From Promicromonospora umidemergens (GTDB lineage Bacteria; Actinomycetota; Actinomycetes; Actinomycetales; Cellulomonadaceae): 64,000 bases of DNA. The stretch lies in assembly GCF_024171995.1 (NCBI RefSeq), contig NZ_JAMTCT010000022.1:1-64000 (forward strand). The letters are read 5' to 3'. The first letter of the stretch is position 1. Each line of letters opens with the position of its first letter. The notes beneath the pieces are model-generated. The model did not search any database. It saw nothing but the letters and a program-made list of their open reading frames with translations, and had not been told where the DNA came from. Positions 45,780-54,409 of this stretch are shown piece after piece. The translations under genes were made by a program, and so were the position numbers.

Positions 45780-47485
45780 CGCACGCACCCGGCGTCCTGC
45801 CCGAACCCGTCGCAAGCCGCACGGTCGATCGCTCAGTCGATCGCTCAGTCGACAGAGCCGTCGACCGAGCGGTCGACGGCCCCGGCTACGGCACCCTCTC
45901 GATAGCGAGCATCCTCGCCGAGACCGCCGGCCGGTTCCCCGAACGCACCGCGCTGCACTTCATGGGTCAGGCCACCACCTACGGCGACCTCTGGGAGCAG
46001 ACCCGCGCGTACGCGGGGGCGCTCGCGGCCCGCGGGATCGGGCCGGGCTCGCGCGTGGCGATGATCGTGCCGAACGTCCCCGACTTCGCGCGCGTCTACT
46101 ACGCGACGCTCGCGCTCGGCGCCGTGGTGATCCCCGTGCACCTGCTCTTCCGTAGCGAGGAGATCGAGTTCGTCCTGAAGGACGCGGGGGCCGACGTCGT
46201 CGTGGTCGCCGCACCGATGCTGGCGGAGGCCGCGCCCGCAGCCGCGAGGGCCGGCGTACCGCTGGTGACCGTCCTGGTGCCGGAGTTGACTGCCCGGCAG
46301 CTCGCTGGGCAGGGCACCGTGGTGGCGCGCCTCGAGGACGAGGCGGCCGCCGCGACCCCGATCGAGCGGCACGTGGGCACGAACCCGCTGGCCGCCGCCA
46401 CGATCCTGTACACGAGCGGCACCACGGGCACCCCGAAGGGGGCGGTGGGGTCGCACCTGGCGATGGTCGAGCAGGTGCACTGCTCGCTGATCGACTCGTT
46501 CGACCTGCGGCCCGACGACGTGGTCTACGGCGGCCTGCCGTTCTTCCACTCGTTCGGCCAGATGGCGGTGCTGAACATGGCCTTCCGGCGCGGCGCGTCC
46601 ATCGTCCTGCTGCCGAAGTTCGACCCCGACGAGGCCCTCGAGCTGCTCGTGGCCCACGGCGTCACGGTCTTCACGGCGGTGCCGACCAACTTCGCGGGCA
46701 TGGTCGAGGCGGCTCGGCGCTCGGCGGCGCGGCCCCCGCTGCGGTACGCGGTGTCCGGCGGCGCGGCCCTGCCCGTGGTGCTGCTCGAGGCGTTCGAGGA
46801 GGCGTACGGCGCGCAGGTGCACGAGGGGTACGGGCTGACGGAGACGTCGCCGTCGTGCACGTTCAACGTCACGTCCGAGCCGATCCGGCCCGGGACCGTC
46901 GGGCGCTCGATGTGGGGCGTCGACGTCGCGGTGGCGGTCGCCGAGGTCGAGGACCGGGTGGAGCTCCTGCCGGCGCCGTCGGGCGAGGCGGGCGCCCCGG
47001 GCGCGACGAGCGGGCTCGGCGAGATAGTGGTGCGCGGGCACAACCTGATGAAGGGGTACCTGGGCTGGCCGGACGCCTCGGCCGCGGCCGTCGTGGACGG
47101 CTGGTTCCGCACGGGCGACCTCGGGACCGTGGACCCGGACGGCATCGTCACGATCGTGGACCGCAAGAAGGACATGATCATCCGCAACGGCTACAACGTT
47201 TATCCCACGGAGGTCGAGGCGGTGCTGGCCCGCTACCCGGGCGTCGCCATGGCCGCGGTGTTCGGGGTGCCCGACGAGGTGCGCGGGCAGGAGGTGCATG
47301 CCGCCGTCGTGCCGTCCTACGGAGCGGACGTGGACCCCGACGCCGTGGTCGCGTACATGAAGGAGCACGTGGCGGCGTACAAGTACCCGCGGGTGGTGCA
47401 CGTGTCCGCCGACCTGCCGCTGGGCCCGAGCGGCAAGGTGCTCAAGCGCGAGCTGACGGCCAGGTACGCGCCGCCTGCGGGGTAG
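45776..47485 (+). CDS. Acyl-CoA synthetase (AMP-forming ligase)
   Basis: A 569-aa ANL-family enzyme: P-loop YTSGTTGTPKGA, A5 YGLTETSP, A7 WFRTGDLG, A8 RKKDMIIRNGYNVYPTEVE and catalytic Lys in GPSGKVLKRE. Activates the carboxylic substrate of the pathway to its CoA thioester. The N-terminus has five near-perfect copies of a four-residue unit, (T/S/A)VDR, encoded by 12-bp repeats at about 45,822-45,872. ATG overlaps the dehydrogenase stop (ATGA), with GGAAGGAG upstream. Confidence 0.9.
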   Translation: MTHAPGVLPEPVASRTVDRSVDRSVDRAVDRAVDGPGYGTLSIASILAETAGRFPERTALHFMGQATTYGDLWEQTRAYAGALAARGIGPGSRVAMIVPNVPDFARVYYATLALGAVVIPVHLLFRSEEIEFVLKDAGADVVVVAAPMLAEAAPAAARAGVPLVTVLVPELTARQLAGQGTVVARLEDEAAAATPIERHVGTNPLAAATILYTSGTTGTPKGAVGSHLAMVEQVHCSLIDSFDLRPDDVVYGGLPFFHSFGQMAVLNMAFRRGASIVLLPKFDPDEALELLVAHGVTVFTAVPTNFAGMVEAARRSAARPPLRYAVSGGAALPVVLLEAFEEAYGAQVHEGYGLTETSPSCTFNVTSEPIRPGTVGRSMWGVDVAVAVAEVEDRVELLPAPSGEAGAPGATSGLGEIVVRGHNLMKGYLGWPDASAAAVVDGWFRTGDLGTVDPDGIVTIVDRKKDMIIRNGYNVYPTEVEAVLARYPGVAMAAVFGVPDEVRGQEVHAAVVPSYGADVDPDAVVAYMKEHVAAYKYPRVVHVSADLPLGPSGKVLKRELTARYAPPAG

Positions 47486-47518
47486 CGGATGCGTGCCCCG
47501 GCCGGACTTGCGCGGCGG

Positions 47519-47567
47519 CCCAGTGATTGGGCCCGAAAACGCGTGATTTTCGGGCCGAATCACTGGG
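47519..47567. terminator. Bidirectional terminator between convergent genes
   Basis: A nested inverted repeat. Outer arms are CCCAGTGATT / AATCACTGGG and inner arms CCCGAAAA / TTTTCGGG around a 7-base loop: a 21-bp near-perfect hairpin with one mismatch. T- and A-runs inside the stem serve both strands. It lies between the acyl-CoA synthetase (+) and the thioesterase (-). Confidence 0.8.
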
Positions 47568-47599
47568 CTGCGCGAGGTGCACGCCGCGGGACCGCGCGG

Positions 47600-48019
47600 T
47601 CACGCCGTCGGGGGCGGCAGGTGTTCCGCGACCGCCTCGCGCACCCGGTCCGGGACCGGGACCGGGCGGCGGGCAGTCTGGTCCACGAACACGTGCGTGA
47701 AGCTGCCCGTCGCGTACGGCTCGCCGCGGTCGGGCGCGCCCGCGCGCAGGATCGCCAGGTCCCAGGTGAGCGACGTCCGCCCGAGGCGCCCGACGGCGAC
47801 GTCGACCTCTATCTCGTCCGGGAACGACACCGGGGCGAGGAACTCGCACGACGAGGCGCGCGCGAGCCCGATCACGTCGCCGGCCGGGTCCATGCCGGTG
47901 TGCCGCATGAGCCACAGGTTCACCGCCGTGTCCATGGCCTCGTAGTAGACGGTGTTGTTCATGTGGCCGTACTGGTCGTTGTCGTTCCAGCGCAGCGGGA
48001 ACGGGTGCCGATAGCCCAT
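47600..48019 (-). CDS. Hotdog-fold acyl-CoA thioesterase
   Basis: 139 aa of the 4-hydroxybenzoyl-CoA thioesterase/YbgC type: FPLRWNDNDQYGHMNNTVYYEAMDTA carries the catalytic Asp and the hotdog helix. Would release CoA from stalled or toxic acyl-CoA. ATG 48019. It is divergent from the second acyl-CoA dehydrogenase, sharing a regulatory region with two conserved motifs. Confidence 0.85.
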   Translation of the reverse strand: MGYRHPFPLRWNDNDQYGHMNNTVYYEAMDTAVNLWLMRHTGMDPAGDVIGLARASSCEFLAPVSFPDEIEVDVAVGRLGRTSLTWDLAILRAGAPDRGEPYATGSFTHVFVDQTARRPVPVPDRVREAVAEHLPPPTA

Positions 48020-48051
48020 ATCCGCAGCGTAGCCCGGCTCAGGGGGAGGGG

Positions 48052-48077
48052 TGCAACGTATTCGCGATTGATGCATA
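48052..48077. promoter_or_regulatory. Shared motif TGCAAC-N12-GATGCATA, copy 2
   Basis: Same two half-motifs and the same 12-base spacing as at 35054-35079, here between the divergent thioesterase and acyl-CoA dehydrogenase genes. Confidence 0.5.
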
Positions 48078-48083
48078 CTGGAC

Positions 48084-48097
48084 ACCGACTGGTCGGT
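48084..48097. promoter_or_regulatory. TetR-type operator, copy 3 (ACCGACTGGTCGGT)
   Basis: A perfect ACCGAC-N2-GTCGGT palindrome, the best of the three copies, 58 bp before the acyl-CoA dehydrogenase start and 65 bp before the divergent thioesterase. Confidence 0.75.
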
Positions 48098-48154
48098 CGG
48101 TGCTGACCGCCAGTACCGGATCGACCAGCCAGATCGACGATGATCGGAGGACCG

Positions 48155-49354
48155 ATGACGCTCGCACCCGAGTCGCCCCGCACGGACACCCTGGAGGCGG
48201 ACTTCTACTCGTTCCAGGACCTGCTCACCCCGGCCGAGCAGAAGAAGGCGCTGGCCGTCCGCGAGTTCATGGAGCGCGAGGTGCGCCCCATCGCGGACGA
48301 CTACTGGGAGCGCGCCGAGTGCCCGGTGCACCTGTTCAAGCCCTACGCGCAGCTCGGCACCATCGGGTCGGGCTGGGCCGAGACGCAGGGCGAGGAGACC
48401 TCCGCGGTGTTCCGCGGCTGGATCGGCATGGAGACGGCGCGCGTCGACTCGTCGTTCTGCACCTTCATCGGGGTGTCCGGCGGCCTGGCGATGACGTCGA
48501 TCGGCGTGGGCGGCTCCGCGGAGCAGCGTGCGAAGTGGCTCCCGCCCATGGCGAGCGGCGACCTGATCGGCGCGTTCGCCCTCACCGAGCCACTGGCGGG
48601 CTCCGACACCGCCAAGGGCCTGCGTACCACCGCCACCCGCACGGGCGACACCTGGGTGCTCAACGGCGCCAAGCGCTGGATCGGGAACGCCACGTTCTCC
48701 GACGTCGTGGTGGTCTGGGCCAAGGACACCGCCGACGACCAGGTCAAGGGCTTCCTGGTGCGCAAGGGCACGCCCGGCTTCACGGCCACCAAGATCGAGC
48801 GCAAGCAGTCCCTGCGCATAGTGCAGAACGCGGACATCGTGCTCGACGGCGTCGAGGTGCACGAGGCCGACCGCCTGGCGCACATCAACAGCTTCCGCGA
48901 CCTGGCCAAGGTGCTGCGGATCACCCGCGACGGCGTCTCCTGGCAGGCGCTGGGCACCATGATCGGCGCCTACGAGGCCGCCGTGGCGTACACCAAGCAG
49001 CGCGAGCAGTTCGGCAACCCCATCGCGAGCTACCAGCTGATCCAGGACAAGCTCGCCACCGCCTACGCGAACGTGACCGCGGGCTTCGCCATGTGCGTGC
49101 GCGTGGCCCAGCTCCAGGACAAGGGCACCCAGATCGACGCCCACGCCGCGATGGCCAAGGCGTTCGTCACCACCCGCATGCGGGAGACCGTCGCGCTGTG
49201 CCGCGAGGCGTGCGGCGGCAACGGCATCACGCTCGACCACGGCGTGGCCCGGTTCTTCGCCGACGCCGAGGCCGTGTACACGTTCGAGGGCACCAAGGAC
49301 ATGAACCAGCTCATCGTGGGCCGGGCGATCACCGGCCACGCGGCGTTCGTCTGA
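48155..49354 (+). CDS. Acyl-CoA dehydrogenase, glutaryl-CoA dehydrogenase-like
   Basis: 399 aa: AFALTEPLAGSDTAKGLRTTATR, LNGAKRWIGNATFSD, QREQFGNPIASYQLIQDKLA, and catalytic Glu region YTFEGTKDMNQLIVGRAITG. The arrangement resembles glutaryl-CoA or short branched acyl-CoA dehydrogenases. First step of a beta-oxidation set continuing with thiolase, FabG-like SDR and MaoC hydratase. ATG 48155 has CGGAGGA. Confidence 0.9.
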   Translation: MTLAPESPRTDTLEADFYSFQDLLTPAEQKKALAVREFMEREVRPIADDYWERAECPVHLFKPYAQLGTIGSGWAETQGEETSAVFRGWIGMETARVDSSFCTFIGVSGGLAMTSIGVGGSAEQRAKWLPPMASGDLIGAFALTEPLAGSDTAKGLRTTATRTGDTWVLNGAKRWIGNATFSDVVVVWAKDTADDQVKGFLVRKGTPGFTATKIERKQSLRIVQNADIVLDGVEVHEADRLAHINSFRDLAKVLRITRDGVSWQALGTMIGAYEAAVAYTKQREQFGNPIASYQLIQDKLATAYANVTAGFAMCVRVAQLQDKGTQIDAHAAMAKAFVTTRMRETVALCREACGGNGITLDHGVARFFADAEAVYTFEGTKDMNQLIVGRAITGHAAFV

Positions 49355-49375
49355 GCCGGACTGTTCTATCGTCGC

Positions 49376-49425
49376 AGCACGGCTCAGCACAGCTCAGCCC
49401 AGCACGGCACAGCCCAGCGCAGCTC
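49376..49425 (+). repeat. Imperfect CAGCN5 micro-repeat before the thiolase gene
   Basis: About five imperfect copies of a 10-base CAGC(A/C)(C/A)GGCT-like unit lie between the dehydrogenase stop and the thiolase Shine-Dalgarno AAGGAGG. Probably slippage-derived leader sequence. Confidence 0.5.
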
Positions 49426-49436
49426 AAGGAGGAGTT

Positions 49437-50666
49437 ATGACCGAGGCCTACATCGTCGCGACCGCCCGATCGCCCATCGGGCGCGCACACAAGGGGTCGC
49501 TCAAGGACGTCCGCCCCGACGACCTCGCCGCCCTGATGGTCACCGCCGCCGTCGAACAGGTGCAGGGGCTGGACCCGGCCCGGATCGACGACCTGCTGCT
49601 CGGCTGCGGGCTGCCCGGCGGCAAGCAGGGTATGAACCTGGCCCGGATCGTCGCGGTGCTGTGCGGCTGGGACACCGTGCCGGGCGCGACCGTCACGCGC
49701 TACTGCAGCTCCAGCCTGCAGACCACCCGCATGGCGTTCCACGCCATCAAGGCGGGCGAGGGCGACGTCTTCGTGTCCGCGGGCGTCGAGTCCGTGAGCT
49801 CGTTCGCCACCGGGTCGAGCGACTACATCCCGGGCGTGGACCTGACCAATCCCGTGTTCGCCGACGCGCTGGCCCGTACCGAGAAGCGTGCCGGGTCCGG
49901 GTCCGGGACCGGGCTGTGGACCGACCCGCGCCTGGAGGGCGTGCTGCCCGACGCGTACATCAGCATGGGGCAGACGGCGGAGAACGTCGCCGCCCTGCGC
50001 AACGTCACGCGCGCGGACCAGGACGAGTTCGCCGCCCGCAGCCAGCAGCGCGCGCAGGCCGCGATCGCGGCAGGCTTCTGGGCCAGGGACATCACGCCCG
50101 TCACGCTCCCGGACGGCACGGTCCTGACCGCCGACGACGGCCCGCGCGCCGGCACCACCACCGAGACGCTCGCCACGCTGGAGCCGGTGTTCCGTCCGGA
50201 CGGAACCGTCACCGCGGGCAACGCCTGCCCCCTGAACGACGGCGCCGCGGCGCTCGTGATCGTCTCCGGCCGCGTCGTGGACGAGCTGGGCCTGCAGCCG
50301 CTGGCCCGCATCGTGTCCACGGGGGTCAGCGGCCTGTCGCCCGAGATCATGGGCCTCGGTCCCGTCGACGCCAGCCGGCAGGCGCTGGCCCGTGCGGGGC
50401 TCACCGTCGACGACATGGACCTCGTCGAGATCAACGAGGCGTTCGCCGCCCAGGTGATTCCCTCGGCGCGCGAGCTCGGCGTCTCCGATGAGCGACTGAA
50501 CGTCAACGGCGGTGCGATCGCCGTCGGGCACCCGTTCGGGATGACCGGGGCGCGCATCACCTCCACCCTGATCAACGCGCTCGCGGACGCCGGGGGCCAG
50601 TACGGTCTGGAGACGATGTGCGTGGGCGGCGGCCAGGGCATGGCGATGGTGCTGGAGAGGCTCTGA
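49437..50666 (+). CDS. Acetyl-CoA acetyltransferase (thiolase)
   Basis: 409 aa: nucleophile Cys in TRYCSSSLQT, His in GGAIAVGHPFGMTGAR, second Cys in ETMCVGGGQGMA, and INEAFA. Cleaves 3-ketoacyl-CoA to acetyl-CoA (or propionyl-CoA) and a shortened acyl-CoA at the end of the pathway. ATG 49437 follows AAGGAGGAG. Confidence 0.95.
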   Translation: MTEAYIVATARSPIGRAHKGSLKDVRPDDLAALMVTAAVEQVQGLDPARIDDLLLGCGLPGGKQGMNLARIVAVLCGWDTVPGATVTRYCSSSLQTTRMAFHAIKAGEGDVFVSAGVESVSSFATGSSDYIPGVDLTNPVFADALARTEKRAGSGSGTGLWTDPRLEGVLPDAYISMGQTAENVAALRNVTRADQDEFAARSQQRAQAAIAAGFWARDITPVTLPDGTVLTADDGPRAGTTTETLATLEPVFRPDGTVTAGNACPLNDGAAALVIVSGRVVDELGLQPLARIVSTGVSGLSPEIMGLGPVDASRQALARAGLTVDDMDLVEINEAFAAQVIPSARELGVSDERLNVNGGAIAVGHPFGMTGARITSTLINALADAGGQYGLETMCVGGGQGMAMVLERL

Positions 50667-50686
50667 CGGGCCCGGAGGGAGATGCT

Positions 50687-51799
50687 GTGCGGATCACCGG
50701 TGCGGTGCTGGAGCGTTGCGACGCCCCGGCGCCCTATGCGGAGTCCCGGCCGGTCACGGTCGGTCCCCTCGAGCTCGGCCCGCCACGGGCCGGCGAAGTC
50801 CTGGTGCGGATAGAGGCGGCCGGGCTGTGCCACTCCGACCTGTCGGTCGTGGACGGCAACCGCGTGCGGCCGGTGCCGATGCTGCTCGGGCACGAGGCGG
50901 CCGGCATCGTGGAGAGCGTCGGCCCCGGTGCGCGTCTCGCGATCGGGCAGCGGGTGGTCATGACGTTCCTGCCGCGCTGCGGAGAGTGCGCCGAGTGCGC
51001 AACCGACGGTCGCCTGCCCTGTTCGGTGGGGTCGGCGGCCAACGGGGCCGGCACGCTCGTGGGCGGGGGACGGCGGCTGACCCGGGTCGCCCCCTCGGGC
51101 GAGGCGCAGGAGGTGCACCACCACCTCGGGGTGAGCGCGTTCGCGAGCCACGCCGTGGTGTCCGAGACCTCGGTGGTCCCCGTGGACGACGACGTCCCGC
51201 CCGACGTCGCCGCACTGCTCGGCTGCGCGGTCCTGACCGGCGGCGGCGCCGTGGTGAACGCGGGGCGGCCCGCGCCGGGCGACCGGGTGGCGGTCGTGGG
51301 CCTGGGCGGCGTCGGCATGGCGGCGCTGCTGATGGCCGTCGCGCTCGGGCACGAGGTGATCGGAGTCGACGCCGTGCCAGCCAAGCTGGAGCTGGCGCGC
51401 GAGCTGGGTGCGGCGACCGCCGTCGGGCCGCAGGAGGCTGTCGAGCAGGGGCTGCGTGCGCCGGTCGTGATCGAGGCCGCCGGCTCGGCCCGTGCGTTCG
51501 AGACCGCGTACGCGATCACCGCGCCGGGTGGCACCACCGTCACGGTGGGGCTGCCGCATCCCGACGCCCGGGCCAGCATCTCGCCGCTCAGCCTCACCGC
51601 GGAGGCCCGCACCGTGGTGGGCTCCTACCTCGGGTCGGCAGTGCCCAGCCGCGACATCCCGCGCTACGTCGAGCTGTGGCGGGCCGGCAGGCTGCCCCTG
51701 GACCGTCTCGTCTCCGACCGCATCGCCCTGGACGACCTACCTGCCGCGCTCGACCGCCTCGCCTCCGGTGAGGCGCTGCGGCAGCTCGTGACCTTCTGA
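50687..51799 (+). CDS. Zinc-dependent alcohol dehydrogenase
   Basis: 370 aa of the MDR family with zinc: catalytic ligands in GLCHSDLSVVDG and GHEAAG, structural zinc cysteines in CGECAECATDGRLPC, Rossmann motif GLGGVGMAALL. Oxidises an alcohol or hydroxy intermediate with NAD(P). GTG 50687 has GGAGGGA about 6 bases upstream; the longer frame starts inside the thiolase gene. Confidence 0.85.
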   Translation: MRITGAVLERCDAPAPYAESRPVTVGPLELGPPRAGEVLVRIEAAGLCHSDLSVVDGNRVRPVPMLLGHEAAGIVESVGPGARLAIGQRVVMTFLPRCGECAECATDGRLPCSVGSAANGAGTLVGGGRRLTRVAPSGEAQEVHHHLGVSAFASHAVVSETSVVPVDDDVPPDVAALLGCAVLTGGGAVVNAGRPAPGDRVAVVGLGGVGMAALLMAVALGHEVIGVDAVPAKLELARELGAATAVGPQEAVEQGLRAPVVIEAAGSARAFETAYAITAPGGTTVTVGLPHPDARASISPLSLTAEARTVVGSYLGSAVPSRDIPRYVELWRAGRLPLDRLVSDRIALDDLPAALDRLASGEALRQLVTF

Positions 51800-51850
51800 C
51801 CTGTCATTCCTGGCGTACCTGCCATCGTTCGCAACGAGAGGAAACACCTC

Positions 51851-52600
51851 ATGACCCGCACTGCCATCGTCACCGGAGCGGCCCGCGGCATCGGCGCCGC
51901 CACCGCCCGCCGGCTCGCCGAGGACGGTTACGCCGTCGCCGTCCTTGACCTGCTGGAGGACCAGGCCAAGGCCACGGCGGAGGCCATAGTGGCCGACGGC
52001 GGCCGCGCGCTCGCCGTCGGCGCCGACGTCGCCGACGAGCAGTCGGTGGCCGACGCCGTCGCACGCGTCACCGCCGAGCTGGGTGCGCCCACCGTGCTGG
52101 TGAACAACGCCGGCATCCTGCGCGACAACCTGCTGTTCAAGATGTCCGTGGGCGACTGGGACTCCGTGCTCGGGGTGCATCTGCGGGGCGCGTTCCTCAT
52201 GACCAGGGCCGTGCAGGCGCACATGGTGGAGGCCAAGTTCGGCCGCATCGTGAACCTCTCCTCGACCTCGGCGCTCGGCAACCGCGGCCAGGCCAACTAC
52301 TCGGCCGCCAAGGCGGGTATGCAGGGCTTCACCAAGACCCTGGCGATCGAGCTCGGCAAGTTCGGTGTCACCGCGAACGCCGTCGCCCCCGGGGTGATCG
52401 AGACCGACATGATCCGGGAGACCGCCGAACGCATCGGCATGCCGCTGGCCGACTACCTCGGCGTGGCCGCGAAGGACGTGCCCGTCGGCCGCGTGGGTCA
52501 GCCCGAGGACATCGCGAACGCCGTCTCGTTCTTCTGCGCGGAGCAGTCCGGGTTCGTCTCGGGCCAGGTGCTGTACGTGGCCGGCGGGCCGAAGGCGTGA
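51851..52600 (+). CDS. FabG-like SDR (3-hydroxyacyl-CoA dehydrogenase type)
   Basis: 249 aa: TGAARGIG, VNNAGILRDNLLFKM, NLSSTSALGNRGQANYSAAKAG, VAPGVIETDM, YVAGGPKA. Probable 3-hydroxyacyl-CoA to 3-ketoacyl-CoA step. Overlaps the MaoC-like gene by 4 bp (GTGA). Confidence 0.9.
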   Translation: MTRTAIVTGAARGIGAATARRLAEDGYAVAVLDLLEDQAKATAEAIVADGGRALAVGADVADEQSVADAVARVTAELGAPTVLVNNAGILRDNLLFKMSVGDWDSVLGVHLRGAFLMTRAVQAHMVEAKFGRIVNLSSTSALGNRGQANYSAAKAGMQGFTKTLAIELGKFGVTANAVAPGVIETDMIRETAERIGMPLADYLGVAAKDVPVGRVGQPEDIANAVSFFCAEQSGFVSGQVLYVAGGPKA

Positions 52601-53073
52601 GCACCGAAGGGCGTGACGTCATCACCGTCGACTCGCCGGCGGCCCTCGCGGACGCCGTGGGGCGGACGGCCACCGGCGACTGGTTCGAGATCACCCAGGA
52701 GCGGATCAGCGCGTTCGCCGACGCCACCGAGGACCACCAGTGGATCCACCTCGACGCCGAGCGGGCGGCCGCCGGACCGTTCGGCTCCACCGTCGCGCAC
52801 GGGTACCTCACGCTGTCGCTGCTGTCGCACCTGGCGGCACCGCTCGTCTCAGTCGGCGGTGCCGCGATGGTGATGAACTACGGCCTGGACCGGCTGCGGT
52901 TCCTCGCCCCGGTGCCGGCCGGCTCGCGTGTGCGGGCCCACACCGAGATCCTCTCCGCCGACCCGGCGTCCACCGGCGTACGCCTCGCCGCGAAGGTCAC
53001 CGTGGAGATCGAGGGCTCCGAGAAGCCGGCGCTGGTCGCGCACACGCTGTCGCTCTACGTCCCGGAGGGCTGA
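52597..53073 (+). CDS. MaoC-like enoyl-CoA hydratase
   Basis: 158 aa hotdog hydratase: FADATEDHQWIHLDAERAAAGPFGSTVAHGYLTLSLL holds the R-hydratase active site (Asp, His; D-x4-H-x-D). Hydrates the enoyl-CoA made by the acyl-CoA dehydrogenases, feeding the preceding SDR. Last gene of the catabolic cluster. Confidence 0.9.
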   Translation: MSTEGRDVITVDSPAALADAVGRTATGDWFEITQERISAFADATEDHQWIHLDAERAAAGPFGSTVAHGYLTLSLLSHLAAPLVSVGGAAMVMNYGLDRLRFLAPVPAGSRVRAHTEILSADPASTGVRLAAKVTVEIEGSEKPALVAHTLSLYVPEG

Positions 53074-53160
53074 GCACCGCTTCGAGAGCGACCTGAGGCA
53101 CCGATCCGGGCCGGATCGGTGCCGGTGGGCCAGGCCGGGCAAGGTGGACCCGGGGAGAGG

Positions 53161-53277
53161 GTGCCAGGTCTGCTGAATTTCGTTCGCCCTGGCCCCGAGT
53201 AGTTCATCTCAGCTGAACTGTTCGGCTGAGCCTGCAAACCCATGGCCCAGCCGAACGTAGTTCGGCGGACCTGGCAC
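53161..53277. repeat. 117-bp palindromic MITE/REP-like element
   Basis: Ends are 34-bp inverted repeats matching at 27 positions and beginning with the perfect decamer GTGCCAGGTC / GACCTGGCAC. The interior has small further palindromes (CTCAGCTGAAC). It lies between the catabolic cluster and the mutasome promoter and encodes nothing. Confidence 0.65.
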
Positions 53278-53404
53278 CTCCTCAACGGGTATACCGACCC
53301 CCGGCGGCCCCCGGAACGACCCTCTGTCGACCGTCCACGCGCTGCAGTGTTGCGAGGTCGATGGTTTGACAGGCGCGCCTCGCGAGAGGTGTACTGGTGT
53401 TCTA

Positions 53405-53420
53405 TCGAACAGGCGTTCGA
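53405..53420. promoter_or_regulatory. LexA (SOS) box
   Basis: TCGAACAGGCGTTCGA fits the actinobacterial/Gram-positive SOS consensus TCGAAC-N4-GTTCGA exactly, 53 bp before the imuA start. Predicts DNA-damage induction of imuA-imuB-dnaE2. Confidence 0.95.
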
Positions 53421-53473
53421 TGAGGTGCTCGACCGATCCGGTCACCACCGGCAGACACCATCGCTGGAGGGTC

Positions 53474-54409
53474 ATGACCGTTGTCACAGCGTCCTCGGAG
53501 GCGATCGACCTCGACGCCGATGCCGACGACACCGCCGCTACCCGGCACGCACGGGCGCTCGCAGCCCTGCGGTCCGCCGAGGTGCGTACCGGCGTACGGA
53601 AGCAGGCCACGGCCACACGGGCCATCCAGGCGGTCCGCCCCCAGCCCTTCGCTGACCGCCCCGCTGACCGCCCCGCCGACGGGGACACCCGTGTCCTGCC
53701 GGTGGACCAGCGCCTCGCGTCCCTCCTGCCCGACGGCGGCCTGCGCACCGGCACCACGGTCGTGGTCCAGGGCTCGACGTCGCTCCTGCTCACGCTGCTC
53801 GCCGAGGCGTCCCGCGACGGTGCCTGGACGGTGCTGGTCGGTTACCCGGCCGCCGGGATGGCCGCCGCAGCCGACGCCGGGTGCGACCTGACGCGCACCC
53901 TGGTGGTGCCGCTGCCGGCCGGGTCGGGCGTTGACGCGTCCGCCGTGCTCGCTGCGCTGATCGACGGCATGGACGTGGTGGTGATCGGGCCGGAGGTCGC
54001 GCTGCTGGAGCAGGACCGCCGCCGGCTGGCAGCGCGCGCCCGCGAACGGGGAACGGTGCTGGTAGCGGCTCTGCCCACCCCCGCATCCAGCACCCGACGA
54101 GAGGCGGGGGGCGTCGGCTGGGCCGGGGCGCACGTGGTGCTCGAGGCGACCGAGGGGGACTGGACGGGGGTCGATCACGGGGCGGGCTGGCTGCGGCGTC
54201 GGACCCTGCGGGTACGGCGCACCGGGCGGGGGAACGCGTCACGGCCCCTGCATCTGGACGTCGAGGTGCCGGTGTGCCGGGCGGCCGGCGGAGGAACAGG
54301 CGGCGGAGGAGCGGCCGGCGTCGTCGAGCCTGCTGGCGGCCGGGGCCCCGTGACGGGATCGCAGGGCGAGGGCTCCGAGAGCCGTCCGCAGCTGGAGCTC
54401 GTCGGATGA
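53474..54409 (+). CDS. imuA: ImuA'-like mutasome protein
   Basis: 311 aa, a RecA/SulA-like accessory protein without a clear Walker A (VVVQGSTSLLLTLLAEASRDGAWTVLVGYPAAG at that place). It would join ImuB and DnaE2 in error-prone lesion bypass. The N-terminal 85 residues and C-terminal Gly-rich tail are low complexity. ATG 53474 has GGAGGG. Behind a LexA box and overlapping imuB (ATGA). Confidence 0.85.
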   Translation: MTVVTASSEAIDLDADADDTAATRHARALAALRSAEVRTGVRKQATATRAIQAVRPQPFADRPADRPADGDTRVLPVDQRLASLLPDGGLRTGTTVVVQGSTSLLLTLLAEASRDGAWTVLVGYPAAGMAAAADAGCDLTRTLVVPLPAGSGVDASAVLAALIDGMDVVVIGPEVALLEQDRRRLAARARERGTVLVAALPTPASSTRREAGGVGWAGAHVVLEATEGDWTGVDHGAGWLRRRTLRVRRTGRGNASRPLHLDVEVPVCRAAGGGTGGGGAAGVVEPAGGRGPVTGSQGEGSESRPQLELVG

